DNA from: Bradyrhizobium zhanjiangense
Lineage (GTDB): Bacteria > Pseudomonadota > Alphaproteobacteria > Rhizobiales > Xanthobacteraceae
Length of the DNA stretch: 64,000 bases
NCBI RefSeq assembly: GCF_004114935.1
Contig: NZ_CP022221.1
Location: 7,709,001 to 7,773,000, forward strand
Direction of reading: 5' to 3'
Of the stretch, positions 42,728-52,019 are shown in pieces. Position numbers and translations under genes: made by a program. The notes below the pieces were generated by a model. That model saw nothing but the letters and a program-made list of their open reading frames with translations. It was not told where the DNA came from and ran no database searches. The first letter of the stretch is position 1. Every line of letters starts with the position of its first letter.

Positions 42728-44759
42728 CGTCGTCGGTGCACTCGCCGTTCAGATAGGGATCGGCCGGCCGGAAGAATCGGCTGAAGCCGGGTTTGTCTAC
42801 AGCGCTCCTTTGTGTCACGACCACGACCTTGGCGGCCGGTATTTCGCCGCATTCCTTGTTGGTCTTGCCAAAGAACTTGCGCTGCGGCGGACCGGGCTTG
42901 ATCCGCATCCGCGTGCCCGGAACCATTTTCGCAACGAGCAGGTCCGCGATGTCGAGCAGCCGCGTGTAACCCGGCTCGCTCTTCGGCAGGCCCTCGCCGC
43001 CCGGCGGCATCAGCTTCTCCGCACCGAGACCGCGCAGCCGCGTGCGCAGCTTGCCGGCGTCGGGATCGCCCGGATAGATCCAGCCGTCCTGTGACAGCAT
43101 GAAACGGAGCACGGCTCCGTCCTTGTCCGCATCCGATTGTCCCGGCTTCAGGCCGAAATCCGAGTGGCATCCGACGCAATGCTTCTCGACGAGGCCCTTG
43201 CGCAGCGTCGTGAGCCGGACGCTGTTCTGTGCGTCTCTCACCACGAATGCCGCGAGCTGGTCGATCATCGCCTGGCTGCGGATGTCGCAGGGTAGCGGCG
43301 CCGGCGCGTCGCCTGTGGCGCGATCGATGCGGATCACGGTCTTGTTCTTGTCCTCGACCAGCCAGATCGCGCCGTCTTCCGCCACCGTCATGCCGACCGG
43401 GGCGCCGTGCGGCCGCGCGCCGTTGACGCGGTGCCAGCCTGAAATCAGCTCCTCGAACGGCGCGGCGGCGACTTCGCCGGCATCGGTCAGGAAGCTGAGG
43501 GTCGGGTCCGCGGCGCAACTGACGTGATAGTGCACCGGCGCCGGGACAGGCTTTGGGAAGCCGTGGTCGTCGACGTCATAGATGAGGACGCGGCTGCCGG
43601 TCGGGCGATAGCCGTGCAGACTGACCAGCAGCTTGCCCTCCAGCTCCGGGAATTTTGTGCCGTGATAATAGAGCATCGCGAGCGGCGCACCGTGCGGCGG
43701 CATCAGCGAGAGCGGCGGCTTGTAAAGCGCATTCGCGGTGCAGAGCGATTTGTAGACCCCGGACTGCAGGACGCCCCTGAATTCCGGGCTCGGCGTCGAC
43801 ACATCGTAACAATAGGGCCAGCCATAATGCCTGCCTTGCTCGATCGCGTTGATCTCCTCGTTTGGCTTGAAGATGTCTGGCAGGTCGCGGCCGTTCTCGC
43901 CTTGCAGGAAGGCGTAGCCGGTATCGGGAAAGTTCGGATGCAGCGCCAGCGCCATCGAGTTGCGCAAGCCCCGCGCATAGACGGTGTGCGGCGGATCGGG
44001 ATCGTTCGGCTGCAGCGCCGGGAAGACGCCACCCGCAGGCGGCGTGTACAGCCAGATCGATGCCATCGCGGACGCGCCCTCGGCGGCCGCGCAAGGCTTC
44101 GTGATCGGTGCCGGCGTGATGCAGTCGTCGCTATGTGAGCCGATATTGACGAACAGCCGCCCGCTCCTGTCAAAGACAAACTGCTTGAGCGGATGCGCGC
44201 TTTCGTCGAGCCTGGTGCCGTCGGGCAGACTGATCCGTCGGCCGGGCATGCGACGGATGATGGTCTCGACCGTGCCGCGCGGATTGTCCGCAAGCGGATC
44301 GAACCGGAAGATCGTCTCTGCGGTCGAGGCATAGAGCTTCCTGTCGGGGCCGATCACCAGGCCGAACGGATACTCGACGCCGGTCAGCAATTCCCTCAAC
44401 CGCTGGCCTTGGGGCGCGCGCGGGTCGAGCAGCAGCAGCCGTCCGTCGGTATGGCCCCAGCCGCCCATGTCGGCCACCACGAACAGGTCACGGCCCGGCA
44501 CTTGGATGATCGCGCGCGGGAATTTCAGGCGGTCGTCCTCGCTGGCGACGAGGCCGGCGCAAAAGCCTGCCTTCATGTCGATCTGGATCCTGGGAAAAGC
44601 GAGATCGCCGCTGCCGCAGTTGTCCGTGCCGATCGCATAGCCGCCTCTCCTGGCGAACTCGGACGATGCCCCGGGGGCAAGACCAAGCAGGAGCGCGACG
44701 AAGGCGGCTGCACACACGCGCAGGCTCCGGCGCTCCACGCAGATTGTCAGATGTTTCAC
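42684..44759 (-). CDS. PQQ-type sugar dehydrogenase propeller fused to cytochrome c domain, periplasmic
   Basis: 691 residues. A signal peptide (VCAAAFVALLLGLAPGASS) is followed by a glucose/sorbosone dehydrogenase-type beta-propeller (YPFGLVIGPDRKLYAS, YARGLRNSMALALHPNFP, GENGRDLPDIFKPNEEINA, HYGWPYCYD). A c-type haem motif CVGCH (about residue 530) has a Met ligand probably in LMPPGGEGLP. It should oxidise a periplasmic sugar or polyol and pass electrons through its own haem. PQQ dependence is inferred from the fold. It lacks a membrane anchor. Confidence 0.82.
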   Translation of the reverse strand: MKHLTICVERRSLRVCAAAFVALLLGLAPGASSEFARRGGYAIGTDNCGSGDLAFPRIQIDMKAGFCAGLVASEDDRLKFPRAIIQVPGRDLFVVADMGGWGHTDGRLLLLDPRAPQGQRLRELLTGVEYPFGLVIGPDRKLYASTAETIFRFDPLADNPRGTVETIIRRMPGRRISLPDGTRLDESAHPLKQFVFDRSGRLFVNIGSHSDDCITPAPITKPCAAAEGASAMASIWLYTPPAGGVFPALQPNDPDPPHTVYARGLRNSMALALHPNFPDTGYAFLQGENGRDLPDIFKPNEEINAIEQGRHYGWPYCYDVSTPSPEFRGVLQSGVYKSLCTANALYKPPLSLMPPHGAPLAMLYYHGTKFPELEGKLLVSLHGYRPTGSRVLIYDVDDHGFPKPVPAPVHYHVSCAADPTLSFLTDAGEVAAAPFEELISGWHRVNGARPHGAPVGMTVAEDGAIWLVEDKNKTVIRIDRATGDAPAPLPCDIRSQAMIDQLAAFVVRDAQNSVRLTTLRKGLVEKHCVGCHSDFGLKPGQSDADKDGAVLRFMLSQDGWIYPGDPDAGKLRTRLRGLGAEKLMPPGGEGLPKSEPGYTRLLDIADLLVAKMVPGTRMRIKPGPPQRKFFGKTNKECGEIPAAKVVVVTQRSAVDKPGFSRFFRPADPYLNGECTDDDGYYIRQEFLVPVQ

Positions 44760-44966
44760 TGCCGCCTCCCCCGACTTTCGTCGGAGGTTGTTCCATGCCG
44801 CCGAAGCGCGGTCCAGCTGATCATCACCCGCCTGTGATTAAACCTGTAACGACCTCGGAGGCGACCAATCTCCGTAAATTCCCTTACCGGGTTCGACCCG
44901 AATGTTTCGCGAATGCCTCGGGTGGTATCAGTTTGCCATCCCAATCGCTCCCTACAGGAGGCGTAT

Positions 44967-45200
44967 ATGGTCCAGGTCTATTTTCACTGCTCCAATACCG
45001 AGGGCACACTGATCGATCGCTACGGCGCCGCCGTCTCCAATCTCACCGAGGCCCGCGACCGCGCCGCCCAGATCATGCGGTCGATGATCTTGACGCCGAG
45101 CAACGAGGATTGGCGCGACTGGGTGATCCATGTCAGCGACGACGATGGCGAGGAGATTTTCGATCTCCCCTTCACGGCCATGCTCGGCAAGCCGCATTGA
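44967..45200 (+). CDS. DUF6894 family small protein
   Basis: 77 residues from ATG 44967, with ACAGGAGGCG just upstream. The pattern MVQVYFHCSNTEGTLIDRYG and DWVIHVSDDDGEEIFDLPF is typical of DUF6894, a family of unknown function common in Bradyrhizobium and Methylobacterium, often in several copies. No localisation signal. Confidence 0.85.
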   Translation: MVQVYFHCSNTEGTLIDRYGAAVSNLTEARDRAAQIMRSMILTPSNEDWRDWVIHVSDDDGEEIFDLPFTAMLGKPH

Positions 45201-45209
45201 GGTGATGCC

Positions 45210-45386
45210 ATGCTGCTCGCTCCCTTGACCCTGCTCCGCCACCCCCTGAGCTTCGTCGCCACCAAATGGCAGACCTTGATGAGGGTCGCAGGCGATCCTT
45301 ACCGCCCCGAGCTTCATTACATGCGCGGCCCTGGCCCGAAATGGCGCGCCAAATATCAGGCGAGCCGGCTGACCCGCCCACTCTGA
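45210..45386 (+). CDS. Small basic protein coupled to DUF6894, unknown
   Basis: 58 residues (MLLAPLTLLRHPLSFVATKW start, TGA at 45384-45386), nine bases after the DUF6894 stop, with a GAGGTGATG ribosome-like sequence before it. It is rich in Arg/Lys/Pro with no recognised family. The short spacing favours real expression with the gene before it. It is a weak call because of its length. Confidence 0.45.
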   Translation: MLLAPLTLLRHPLSFVATKWQTLMRVAGDPYRPELHYMRGPGPKWRAKYQASRLTRPL

Positions 45387-45420
45387 GCGCTCCGGCTCGT
45401 CGCTTTCCCATTGATCTGCG

Positions 45421-45492
45421 TCGTCATGGCCGGGCCTGTCCCGGCCATCCACGTTTTTGGAGCACCCGCGGAAGATATGGATGCCGGGGACT
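45421..45492. repeat. Bradyrhizobium-type palindromic repeat, partial
   Basis: ATGGCCGGG at 45425-45433 pairs with CCCGGCCAT at 45439-45447 over a 5-base loop. This is the core of an intergenic repeat (GTCATGGCCGGG...CCCGGCCATCCACG) familiar from Bradyrhizobium chromosomes. A second, related GGATGCCGGG stretch follows near 45479. It lies between DUF6894 and the GGT gene, and a long GGT frame runs through it by chance. Confidence 0.65.
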
Positions 45493-45666
45493 AGCCTGGT
45501 CGCGACGAACCAGTATCCTCCCATCCCGCGCCTGTTTCACACCAGCCATGTCGTGCCCGCTTTCGATGTTCTCGTTGGCGGCAATGTGCCATTGTCCGCG
45601 GGCTTCGCCAATTGCGGAGCCTCGACGTCAACGCAGCAAAGCCACGACAAACATCAAGACGACATC

Positions 45667-47256
45667 ATGCCTCACCAGTTCAGCCGCGCTCAACAGATCC
45701 GCAAACCCGCAGTCAGAACCAAGAGCGGCATCGTCGCCGCGCAATCGCGCCGGGCCGCCGAGGTTGGCGCAGAGGTGCTGGCGGCGGGCGGTGACTGCGT
45801 CGACGCCATCGTCGCGACGACGTTTGCGCTGAACGTGCTGGAGCCCTGGATGAGCGGCATGGGCGGCGGCGGCGCGATGGTGCTCTACCGCGCCAAGGAC
45901 AATCGCTACGAGGTGATCGACTACGGCATGTGCGCGCCGCAGAGCCTGCGCGTAACCGATTATCCGATCACGGGCGAAGGCGCGGCCTCCGACCTGTTCC
46001 CCTGGCCGCGGGTGAAGGATGATCGCAACATTCACGGGCCTGGCTCGATCGCGGTGCCCGGCGTCGTCGCCGGCATGGAGGAAGCGCATCGCCGCCACGC
46101 CAGGATGACTTGGAAAGATCTGGTCGTGCCCGCCGCGACAATCGCGGACGAAGGCCTGCTGGTCGATTGGTGGACGACGCTGATGATCGCGAGCACGGCC
46201 GCCGACCTCAGGCGCTATCCCGCCAGCGCGGAGATATTCCTGAAGGATGGCCTGCCGCCGAATGCGCCCTGGGGCATCAAGGCCGAGACGCGGCTGCCGC
46301 AGGACAAGCTGAAGGCGACGCTGGCCCATCTCGCCGCGGCCGGCCCCCGCGATTTCTATGAGGGCGATCTCGCCAAGAGCATCGCTTCCGACATCAAGGC
46401 CGATGGCGGTTCGCTGTCGGTGGAGGATCTCGCCGCGTTCCGCAGCCACCTGCGCGAGCCGCTCGCGATCCCCTATCGCGGCGGCAAGGTGTTTGCGACG
46501 CCGGAGCTGACGGCAGGGCCGACGATGGCGCATGCGCTACGCCTGTTGCAGCAGAACCTGAAGCCGGGCACCGCGCCGGATGCGGCCGCCTACGCTGAAT
46601 ACGCGCTCGCTTTGCAATCGGCCTACCGCCAGCGGCTGGGCGACATGGGCGATGCCGACGGCAAGCGCTCGCTCGGGGCGGAATATCTGGCGCCGGCCTG
46701 CACCACGCATTTCTCTGTGGTCGACCGTCACGGCAACATGGCCGCGGTGACCCAGACGCTGCTCTCCACCTTCGGCTCGAAATACGTGACGCCGCACTCC
46801 GGCATCCCCATGAACAACGGCATCATGTGGTTCGATCCGACGCCTGCTACCACCAACTCGCTCGCCCCTGGCAAGCGTTGTCTCACCAACTACACGCCCG
46901 TCATCGCCGAGACGAAGGACGGCAGGCGCCTCGCGGTCGGCGCCTCCGGCGGCCGCCGTATCCTGCCGGCGGTGATGCAGCTCGTGTCCTTTGCGATGGA
47001 TTTCGGCATGGACCTCGATGCCGCCATCCACCAGCCGCGCATCGACGCCAGCGAAGGCGCGGTCGTGATCGGCGATGCCCGCCTGCCCGCGGACGCGCGC
47101 AAGACGCTGGCGGCGCGGTTCGACTATGAGGAGACGCAGGTGCAGGCACTGCCGATGAAGTTCGCCTGCCCGAGCGTGGTGATGCGCCAGGGCGACACGA
47201 ATTCGGGCGCGGTCGAGATTTTCCAACCGTGGGCCGAAGCGGTGGTGGAAGGCTGA
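45667..47256 (+). CDS. Gamma-glutamyltransferase family protein
   Basis: 529 residues from ATG 45667 (MPHQFSRAQQIRKPAVRTK); the frame opens at 45457 but crosses a palindromic repeat and lacks homology there. The N-terminal GIVAAQSRRAAEVGAEVL and DAIVATTFALNVLEP blocks, and the autocleavage site with nucleophile Thr346 in CTTHFSVVD, are conserved; GASGGRRI is the oxyanion loop. There is no signal peptide, so it is probably cytosolic. Such members may split gamma-glutamylated amines or other amides, which fits the amine-use genes to the right. Confidence 0.9.
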   Translation: MPHQFSRAQQIRKPAVRTKSGIVAAQSRRAAEVGAEVLAAGGDCVDAIVATTFALNVLEPWMSGMGGGGAMVLYRAKDNRYEVIDYGMCAPQSLRVTDYPITGEGAASDLFPWPRVKDDRNIHGPGSIAVPGVVAGMEEAHRRHARMTWKDLVVPAATIADEGLLVDWWTTLMIASTAADLRRYPASAEIFLKDGLPPNAPWGIKAETRLPQDKLKATLAHLAAAGPRDFYEGDLAKSIASDIKADGGSLSVEDLAAFRSHLREPLAIPYRGGKVFATPELTAGPTMAHALRLLQQNLKPGTAPDAAAYAEYALALQSAYRQRLGDMGDADGKRSLGAEYLAPACTTHFSVVDRHGNMAAVTQTLLSTFGSKYVTPHSGIPMNNGIMWFDPTPATTNSLAPGKRCLTNYTPVIAETKDGRRLAVGASGGRRILPAVMQLVSFAMDFGMDLDAAIHQPRIDASEGAVVIGDARLPADARKTLAARFDYEETQVQALPMKFACPSVVMRQGDTNSGAVEIFQPWAEAVVEG

Positions 47257-47411
47257 GCGCACGGATCGATGCGAGCTTGTGCCAGCGCTCGTTGAGCCGT
47301 CGCGCGATTGCGAATCTCCGCGAGCGTCATGACTCCCCCACATTCGCAGGGAACTTACCCACCCGCCGTTCGTTCAGTGAACGGACAAGTGCGCTCGCCC
47401 CAGTGGAGGAC

Positions 47412-47639
47412 ATGATGAAGAAACTTGCGCTCGCCGCGTCGCTGATGGTTGCGGCCGGCCTCACATTTGCCGGCCCTGCGCTGGCCAAGGGTGGGCATGG
47501 ACATGGGCACGGCTACGGTCGTGGCCACGCGATGGGCTATCATTACCATGGCACGCCGCCGGGATGGTACCACGGGCGCAAGGTTGGCTGGCGCGGCATG
47601 GGCTGTCCGCCCGGCCTGTGGAAACAGGGCCGCTGCTGA
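47412..47639 (+). CDS. Small exported Gly/His-rich protein
   Basis: 75 residues from ATG 47412 (an adjacent ATG at 47415 is equally possible), with GTGGAGGAC upstream. A clear signal peptide (MKKLALAASLMVAAGLTFAG) is followed by a mature part KGGHGHGHGYGRGHAMGYHY that ends with two Cys (GCPPGLWKQGRC). His/Gly richness suggests metal binding in the periplasm. No family name can be given with confidence. A terminator follows. Confidence 0.7.
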   Translation: MMKKLALAASLMVAAGLTFAGPALAKGGHGHGHGYGRGHAMGYHYHGTPPGWYHGRKVGWRGMGCPPGLWKQGRC

Positions 47640-47655
47640 ACATTGGATCGAGCAA

Positions 47656-47682
47656 GGCGCTGCCTCGGCAGCGCCCTTTCTA
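47656..47682 (+). terminator. Rho-independent terminator after the His-rich gene
   Basis: GGCGCTG (47656-47662) and CAGCGCC (47669-47675) pair over the loop CCTCGG and are followed by CTTTCTAT. It lies 17 bases after the TGA of the small exported protein and just before the convergent oxidoreductase end at 47680. Confidence 0.6.
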
Positions 47683-48966
47683 TATCCCTAACCGATCTCT
47701 CACCCGACCCGCGATCACCGCTGTAGTCACCCCGATCGGCCAGAACGCGTGCATCGGCATCGGCTTGATGCCCATGATCGGCATATCGATCTCCACCTTC
47801 GGCCCGCCGATCAGCCGGCGCGCCAGCTGCGCCCCCATCGCGGTGGAGAGCGCAACGCCGCGGCCGTTGCAGCCGAGCGAGATCAGCATGTTCTCCGCGG
47901 GCTCATGCACATGCGGATAATGATCCCCGGTGATCGCGAGCCGGCTGTTCCAGCCATGCGTCCAGGCGATGCCCTTGAGCTGCGGCCATAGCCGCTCGGC
48001 GTAACGCATGAGGTAGGCGACGTCGTTGGGCGACTTGATCCAGCGCATCGGGCCGCGGCCGCCCATCAACAGGCGGTTCTGCTGATCGATGCGGTAATAG
48101 ACCGTGATGTGGCCGCTCTCGTAGAGCACGGGACGCGTCGGCATGATCGCGCGCGCGATAGCGTCCGAGAGCGGCGCGGTGGCGGCGATCGAGGAAAACA
48201 CCGGAACGATGGTGCGGCGAAGTGCGGGCCAGAGATCGTCGGTGAAGCCATTGGTGGCGAGCAGGACTTTTTCGGCATGCACGATCGCGCGCGGCGTCTC
48301 GATGCGCCAACGTGTGCCCTCGCGGCGCAGCGACAGCGCCGGCGTCTCGCCAAAAACCTTCGCACCGGCGGAGATCGCGGCGCGCGCGAGGCCACGGGCG
48401 TAGCTGAGGGGATGCAGATCGCCACCACGCGTGTCCAGCATGGCGCCAATATAGCGGTCGGTGCCGGTCATCTCGCGCACCTGCTCGCGATTCAAGAATG
48501 ACACCGGCATGCCGCGGCGGATGCATTGCTGCGCGGTGTTTTCGATCGCGGCGCCGCTAGCCTCGTTATAGGCCGCGCGCAGCGTGCCGTTCTGCCGCGC
48601 CTCGCAGGGAATCTGGTAACGGCGGATCAGTTCGTGGGTGAAGTTGGTGCTGCCGTAGGAGAACTCGATCATGCGGCGGCCGAGATCTGCGCCGAAATCG
48701 GCCTCGATCTGATCGGGATCGTGCTTCAGTCCGGGATTGGTGTGGCCACCATTGTTGCCGGACGCGCCCCAGCCGGGCTCCTGCGCCTCCAGCACCAGCG
48801 CCTCGACGCCCTGCTCGGCCAGGTGCAACGCCGTGGACAGGCCGGTGTAGCCGCCGCCGACGATCGCGACGGAGACGGTCTTGTCGACGTCGAGCGGCGG
48901 CGTGGCGACCGGCGCGACGGCGGTGTCGGCGTAGAGCGAGGGCGGCAGAGGCAGGCGCGTGGTCAT
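47680..48966 (-). CDS. FAD-dependent amine oxidoreductase (DAO family, PuuB-like)
   Basis: 428 residues. The dinucleotide-binding motif VAIVGGGYTGLSTALHLAEQ lies at about 32-50; a second conserved block is RLAITGDHYPHVHE, and the FAD-closing LGCNGRGVALSTAMG is near the end. DAO enzymes of this branch oxidise gamma-glutamylputrescine or similar secondary amines with O2. It is 12 bases downstream of the ABC transporter operon and probably co-transcribed, so the transporter likely imports its substrate. The exact amine is not fixed. Confidence 0.85.
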   Translation of the reverse strand: MTTRLPLPPSLYADTAVAPVATPPLDVDKTVSVAIVGGGYTGLSTALHLAEQGVEALVLEAQEPGWGASGNNGGHTNPGLKHDPDQIEADFGADLGRRMIEFSYGSTNFTHELIRRYQIPCEARQNGTLRAAYNEASGAAIENTAQQCIRRGMPVSFLNREQVREMTGTDRYIGAMLDTRGGDLHPLSYARGLARAAISAGAKVFGETPALSLRREGTRWRIETPRAIVHAEKVLLATNGFTDDLWPALRRTIVPVFSSIAATAPLSDAIARAIMPTRPVLYESGHITVYYRIDQQNRLLMGGRGPMRWIKSPNDVAYLMRYAERLWPQLKGIAWTHGWNSRLAITGDHYPHVHEPAENMLISLGCNGRGVALSTAMGAQLARRLIGGPKVEIDMPIMGIKPMPMHAFWPIGVTTAVIAGRVRDRLGI

Positions 48967-48978
48967 GGCAAAGACCGA

Positions 48979-49710
48979 TCAGAGCGGATGCAGCACACGG
49001 CGCAGAAAGTCCTGGGTGCGCGGATGCTGGGGTTGGTTGAGCAGCGCCTTGGCCGGCCCCTGCTCGACGATGACGCCGCCGTCGATGAACAGCACGCGAT
49101 CGGCGACGTCGCGGGCAAAGCCCATCTCGTGGGTGACGACGACCATGGTCATACCATCATCGGCAAGCTTGCGCATGACGCCGAGGACGTCGCCGACGAG
49201 CTCGGGATCGAGCGCCGAGGTCGGCTCGTCGAACAGGATGGCCTTGGGCTGCATCGCGAGCGCACGCGCGATGGCGACGCGCTGCTGCTGGCCGCCCGAG
49301 AGTTGCGGCGGATGCGCGTCGGCTTTCTCGGCGAGCCCGACCTGGGCGAGCAGCGCGCGGCCGCGCTCCAGCGCCTGCGCACGCGGCTCCTTCTTCACAT
49401 AGAGCGGTCCCTCGACCACGTTCTCGAGCGCCGTGCGATGCGGGAACAGGTTGAAGCGCTGGAACACCATCGAGACCTGGGTGCGGATCGCCACGATCGA
49501 CGGTGCATCGCGATCGACCTTCAGACCTTCGACACTGATCTCGCCGCGGTCGTAGCTCTCCAGCCCGTTGATGCAGCGCAGGATTGTGGACTTGCCCGAG
49601 CCGGACGGGCCGATGATGCAAACCACCTCGCCTTTTTGCACCGACGCATTGATGCCCTTGAGCACCTCGACCTTGCCAAAGCTCTTGTGGACGTCGTTCA
49701 GCTCGATCAT
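48979..49710 (-). CDS. Polar amino-acid ABC transporter, ATP-binding protein
   Basis: 243 residues from ATG 49710, which overlaps the end of the permease (ATGA). Walker A is GPSGSGKST, the signature motif LSGGQQQR, Walker [14 protein letters not shown] and the switch His lies in VVVTHEM. It belongs to the HisP/GlnQ class that couples ATP to uptake of amino acids or opines. A longer frame to 49974 reads through the permease and is not a start. Confidence 0.95.
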   Translation of the reverse strand: MIELNDVHKSFGKVEVLKGINASVQKGEVVCIIGPSGSGKSTILRCINGLESYDRGEISVEGLKVDRDAPSIVAIRTQVSMVFQRFNLFPHRTALENVVEGPLYVKKEPRAQALERGRALLAQVGLAEKADAHPPQLSGGQQQRVAIARALAMQPKAILFDEPTSALDPELVGDVLGVMRKLADDGMTMVVVTHEMGFARDVADRVLFIDGGVIVEQGPAKALLNQPQHPRTQDFLRRVLHPL

Positions 49711-50360
49711 CGCTTGCCGGCCCGCTTCTCGAAGTGACGGACCAGCAGGATCAGCGGGATGCTCATGGTGAGGTACATCAGCGCAACAAGGGTGAACACG
49801 CTGGTGTTCTTGAAGGTCGAGGACGCGATCAATTTGCCTTGCAGCGCGAGCTCGGCGACCGTGATGGTGGAGGCCTGCGACGAATCCTTCAGCATCATGA
49901 TCATGACGTTGCCGTAAGGAGGCAGCACGATGCGAACGGCCTGCGGCAGCACCACGCGGCGCATGGTGAGCCACCAGCCCATGCCGATCGTCTGCGCCGC
50001 CTCGATCTGGCCCTTGTCGATCGCCTCGATGCCGGCACGGAAATTTTCCGCCTGATAGGCCGAATAGGCGATGCCGAGACCGAGGATCGCGGCCTGCAAC
50101 GCCGACAGCGTGACGCCGAGATCGGGCATCACGAAATAGAGATAGAACAACAACACGATGATCGGGATGCCCCGGATCACGTTGATCAGGCTGGCGCTGA
50201 GCATCGACAGCACCTTGATGCCGGAGACCCGCATCATCGCCCAGACGAGGCCGAGCACCGTCGAGAGCAGCAGCGAGCCGACCGTGACGATGATCGTCAG
50301 CGCGACGCCGTTCGACAGGATCGGGAAGAACTCGACGGCGTCGCGCCAGAAGCCTTTCAT
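49707..50360 (-). CDS. Polar amino-acid ABC transporter permease
   Basis: 217 residues with five spans. The N-terminal [20 protein letters not shown] and the cytoplasmic EAA-like loop ([20 protein letters not shown]) identify a HisM/GlnP-type permease. It lies 34 bases after the binding protein and overlaps the ATPase gene. Only one permease gene is seen, so it probably forms a homodimer. Confidence 0.93.
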   Translation of the reverse strand: MKGFWRDAVEFFPILSNGVALTIIVTVGSLLLSTVLGLVWAMMRVSGIKVLSMLSASLINVIRGIPIIVLLFYLYFVMPDLGVTLSALQAAILGLGIAYSAYQAENFRAGIEAIDKGQIEAAQTIGMGWWLTMRRVVLPQAVRIVLPPYGNVMIMMLKDSSQASTITVAELALQGKLIASSTFKNTSVFTLVALMYLTMSIPLILLVRHFEKRAGKR

Positions 50361-50394
50361 CGGGCAGCCTTCATCGATCAGCCTCCTCTAATGC

Positions 50395-51153
50395 TCAGCC
50401 TTGTGCCTTCAGGCCCCATTTATCGAGGATCTTGGCGATGGTGCCATTGGCCTTGAGCTTCGCCAGCGAGGCATTGATCTTGCCGAGCAGCGCGGTCTCG
50501 CCCTTGCGAACGCCGATGCCGACCGAGCCGACAGTGACGGGCTTGTAGCCGTCGACGAGGCGCACCTCGGGGAAGCCGCCCTGCTTCAGATTGTAGGCGA
50601 GGATCGGATAGTCGGCGTAGCCAGCCTTGAGGCGGCCGGTGTTCACGTCGCGCAATATGTCGGGGATGGTGTCGTAGGCCTTGACCTCGGCGAACAGGCC
50701 GGACTTCTTCAGCGCATCGACGAAGGCGGTGCCGACCTGGGCACCGACCGTCTCGCCCTTCAGGTCGTCCTGCGTGGCATAGGCCTTGGTGTCGCTCTTC
50801 GGCACGACGAGGCCTTCGCCGTAAGTGTAGATCGGGTCGGAGAAGTCGACGACTTCCTTCCGCGGCGGCGTGATGAACATCGCGGCGGCGATGATGTCGA
50901 TCTTGCTCGAGGTCAGCGACGGGATCAGCGCCGAGAACTGCATCGGCTCGATCTGCACGTTGAAGCCGGCGTCCTTGCCGATCTCGGTGACGAGATCGAC
51001 CATGATGCCCTGGATGGCGTTGGTCTTGGTGTCGAGGAAGGTGAAGGGAATGCCCGTCGGTGTCGAGCCGACTTTCAGCACCTGTTGCGCCGAAGCCGGC
51101 ACCACGGCTGCAATTGCGAGTGCCGCGATCGCGGCCAGACCAAAACGCTTCAT
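50395..51153 (-). CDS. Periplasmic amino-acid binding protein of the ABC transporter
   Basis: 252 residues. A signal peptide (MKRFGLAAIAALAIAAVVPA) and a family 3 solute-binding fold (GVRKGE hinge, IPFTFLDTKTNAIQGIMVDL, IIAAAMFITPPRKEVVDFSD) are visible. It delivers an amino acid or amine derivative to the permease encoded just downstream. The ligand is unknown; the neighbouring oxidase and aminotransferase point to an amine-derived compound. Confidence 0.93.
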   Translation of the reverse strand: MKRFGLAAIAALAIAAVVPASAQQVLKVGSTPTGIPFTFLDTKTNAIQGIMVDLVTEIGKDAGFNVQIEPMQFSALIPSLTSSKIDIIAAAMFITPPRKEVVDFSDPIYTYGEGLVVPKSDTKAYATQDDLKGETVGAQVGTAFVDALKKSGLFAEVKAYDTIPDILRDVNTGRLKAGYADYPILAYNLKQGGFPEVRLVDGYKPVTVGSVGIGVRKGETALLGKINASLAKLKANGTIAKILDKWGLKAQG

Positions 51154-51236
51154 CGCATCCCCCTTTGGGTCTGGCCGATGGCGGCGCTGGCGCGTGTCAT
51201 GGGATCAGACGTTGCGGGCCAGACCGTTTCGGCCTA

Positions 51237-51302
51237 TTTTCACCAATATGAAAATTTGGTCACACTTTCGCCGATCGCGCAAGCGGTTTTCATGCACATG
51301 AA
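51237..51302. promoter_or_regulatory. Nested dyads in the transporter/XRE divergent region
   Basis: TTTTCA (51237-51242) and TGAAAA (51249-51254) form a 6-6-6 dyad. ACCAA (51242-51246) and TTGGT (51256-51260) overlap it. A further palindrome, TTCATG-CA-CATGAA, sits at 51289-51302, ending 14 bases before the regulator start. Such sites suit the adjacent XRE-cupin protein acting on both divergent genes. Confidence 0.5.
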
Positions 51303-51316
51303 GGAAGCGATCTGAC

Positions 51317-51985
51317 GTGAGCGGTGGCAAAAGAATGCGCAAACCGGCCGCGAGGCCGGCGAAGAAGCTGAAGGCCAAAGCCAGGACCAAGGCTGTCACC
51401 AAACCCGCAGAGCCCGCGATGGACGTCGCGGTCGGCCGCCGCATCAGGGATCTCCGGCGCGTCAGGCAGTTTTCGCTGGAAACGGTCGCGGCGCGTACCT
51501 CTCTGTCGATCGGGTTCCTCAGCCAGATCGAGCGCGGCCTGTCATCACCCTCGCTGCGTGTGCTGGCGACGCTGGCCGACGTGTTCGGCGTCGGCATCGC
51601 CGCGCTGTTCGGCGCGAGCCCGAGCGCTGACGGCGGATCCGACCAGGTCGTGACCCGTGGGCTTGAGCGCCCCGAGCTGAAGCTCTGGCGCACCGGCGTA
51701 TCAAAGCAATTGCTGAGCCCGGCGAGCGCCGACAACAAGCTCAATCTGTTCCTGGTGCATCTGGAGCCCGGCGGCTCCACCGGCGACGAACTCTACACCC
51801 ATGACGGCGAAGAGGCCGGCCTCGTGCTCGAAGGCGAGATGATGCTGACGGTGGACAGCGAAACATGGTCGCTGAAGAGCGGTGACAGTTTTAGGTTTGC
51901 GAGCCGGCGGCCGCACCGGTTTTCCAATCCGGCGCAGGATGCCAAGACGGTGGTGCTGTGGGTGAATTGCGTGACGGGGGCGTAA
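51317..51985 (+). CDS. XRE-family regulator with cupin domain
   Basis: 222 residues from GTG 51317 (ATG 51335 is an alternative). A basic N-terminal tail precedes an HTH (about 40-95, FSLETVAARTSLSIGFLSQI) and a C-terminal cupin sensor (ELYTHDGEEAGLVLEGEMML). These regulators (PuuR/MerR-like class) respond to small metabolites. It is divergent from the amino-acid transporter, which it probably controls. Confidence 0.9.
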   Translation: MSGGKRMRKPAARPAKKLKAKARTKAVTKPAEPAMDVAVGRRIRDLRRVRQFSLETVAARTSLSIGFLSQIERGLSSPSLRVLATLADVFGVGIAALFGASPSADGGSDQVVTRGLERPELKLWRTGVSKQLLSPASADNKLNLFLVHLEPGGSTGDELYTHDGEEAGLVLEGEMMLTVDSETWSLKSGDSFRFASRRPHRFSNPAQDAKTVVLWVNCVTGA

Positions 51986-52019
51986 GCTTCCCTCCTTCCA
52001 CGCGCACATTCTCAGCTCC

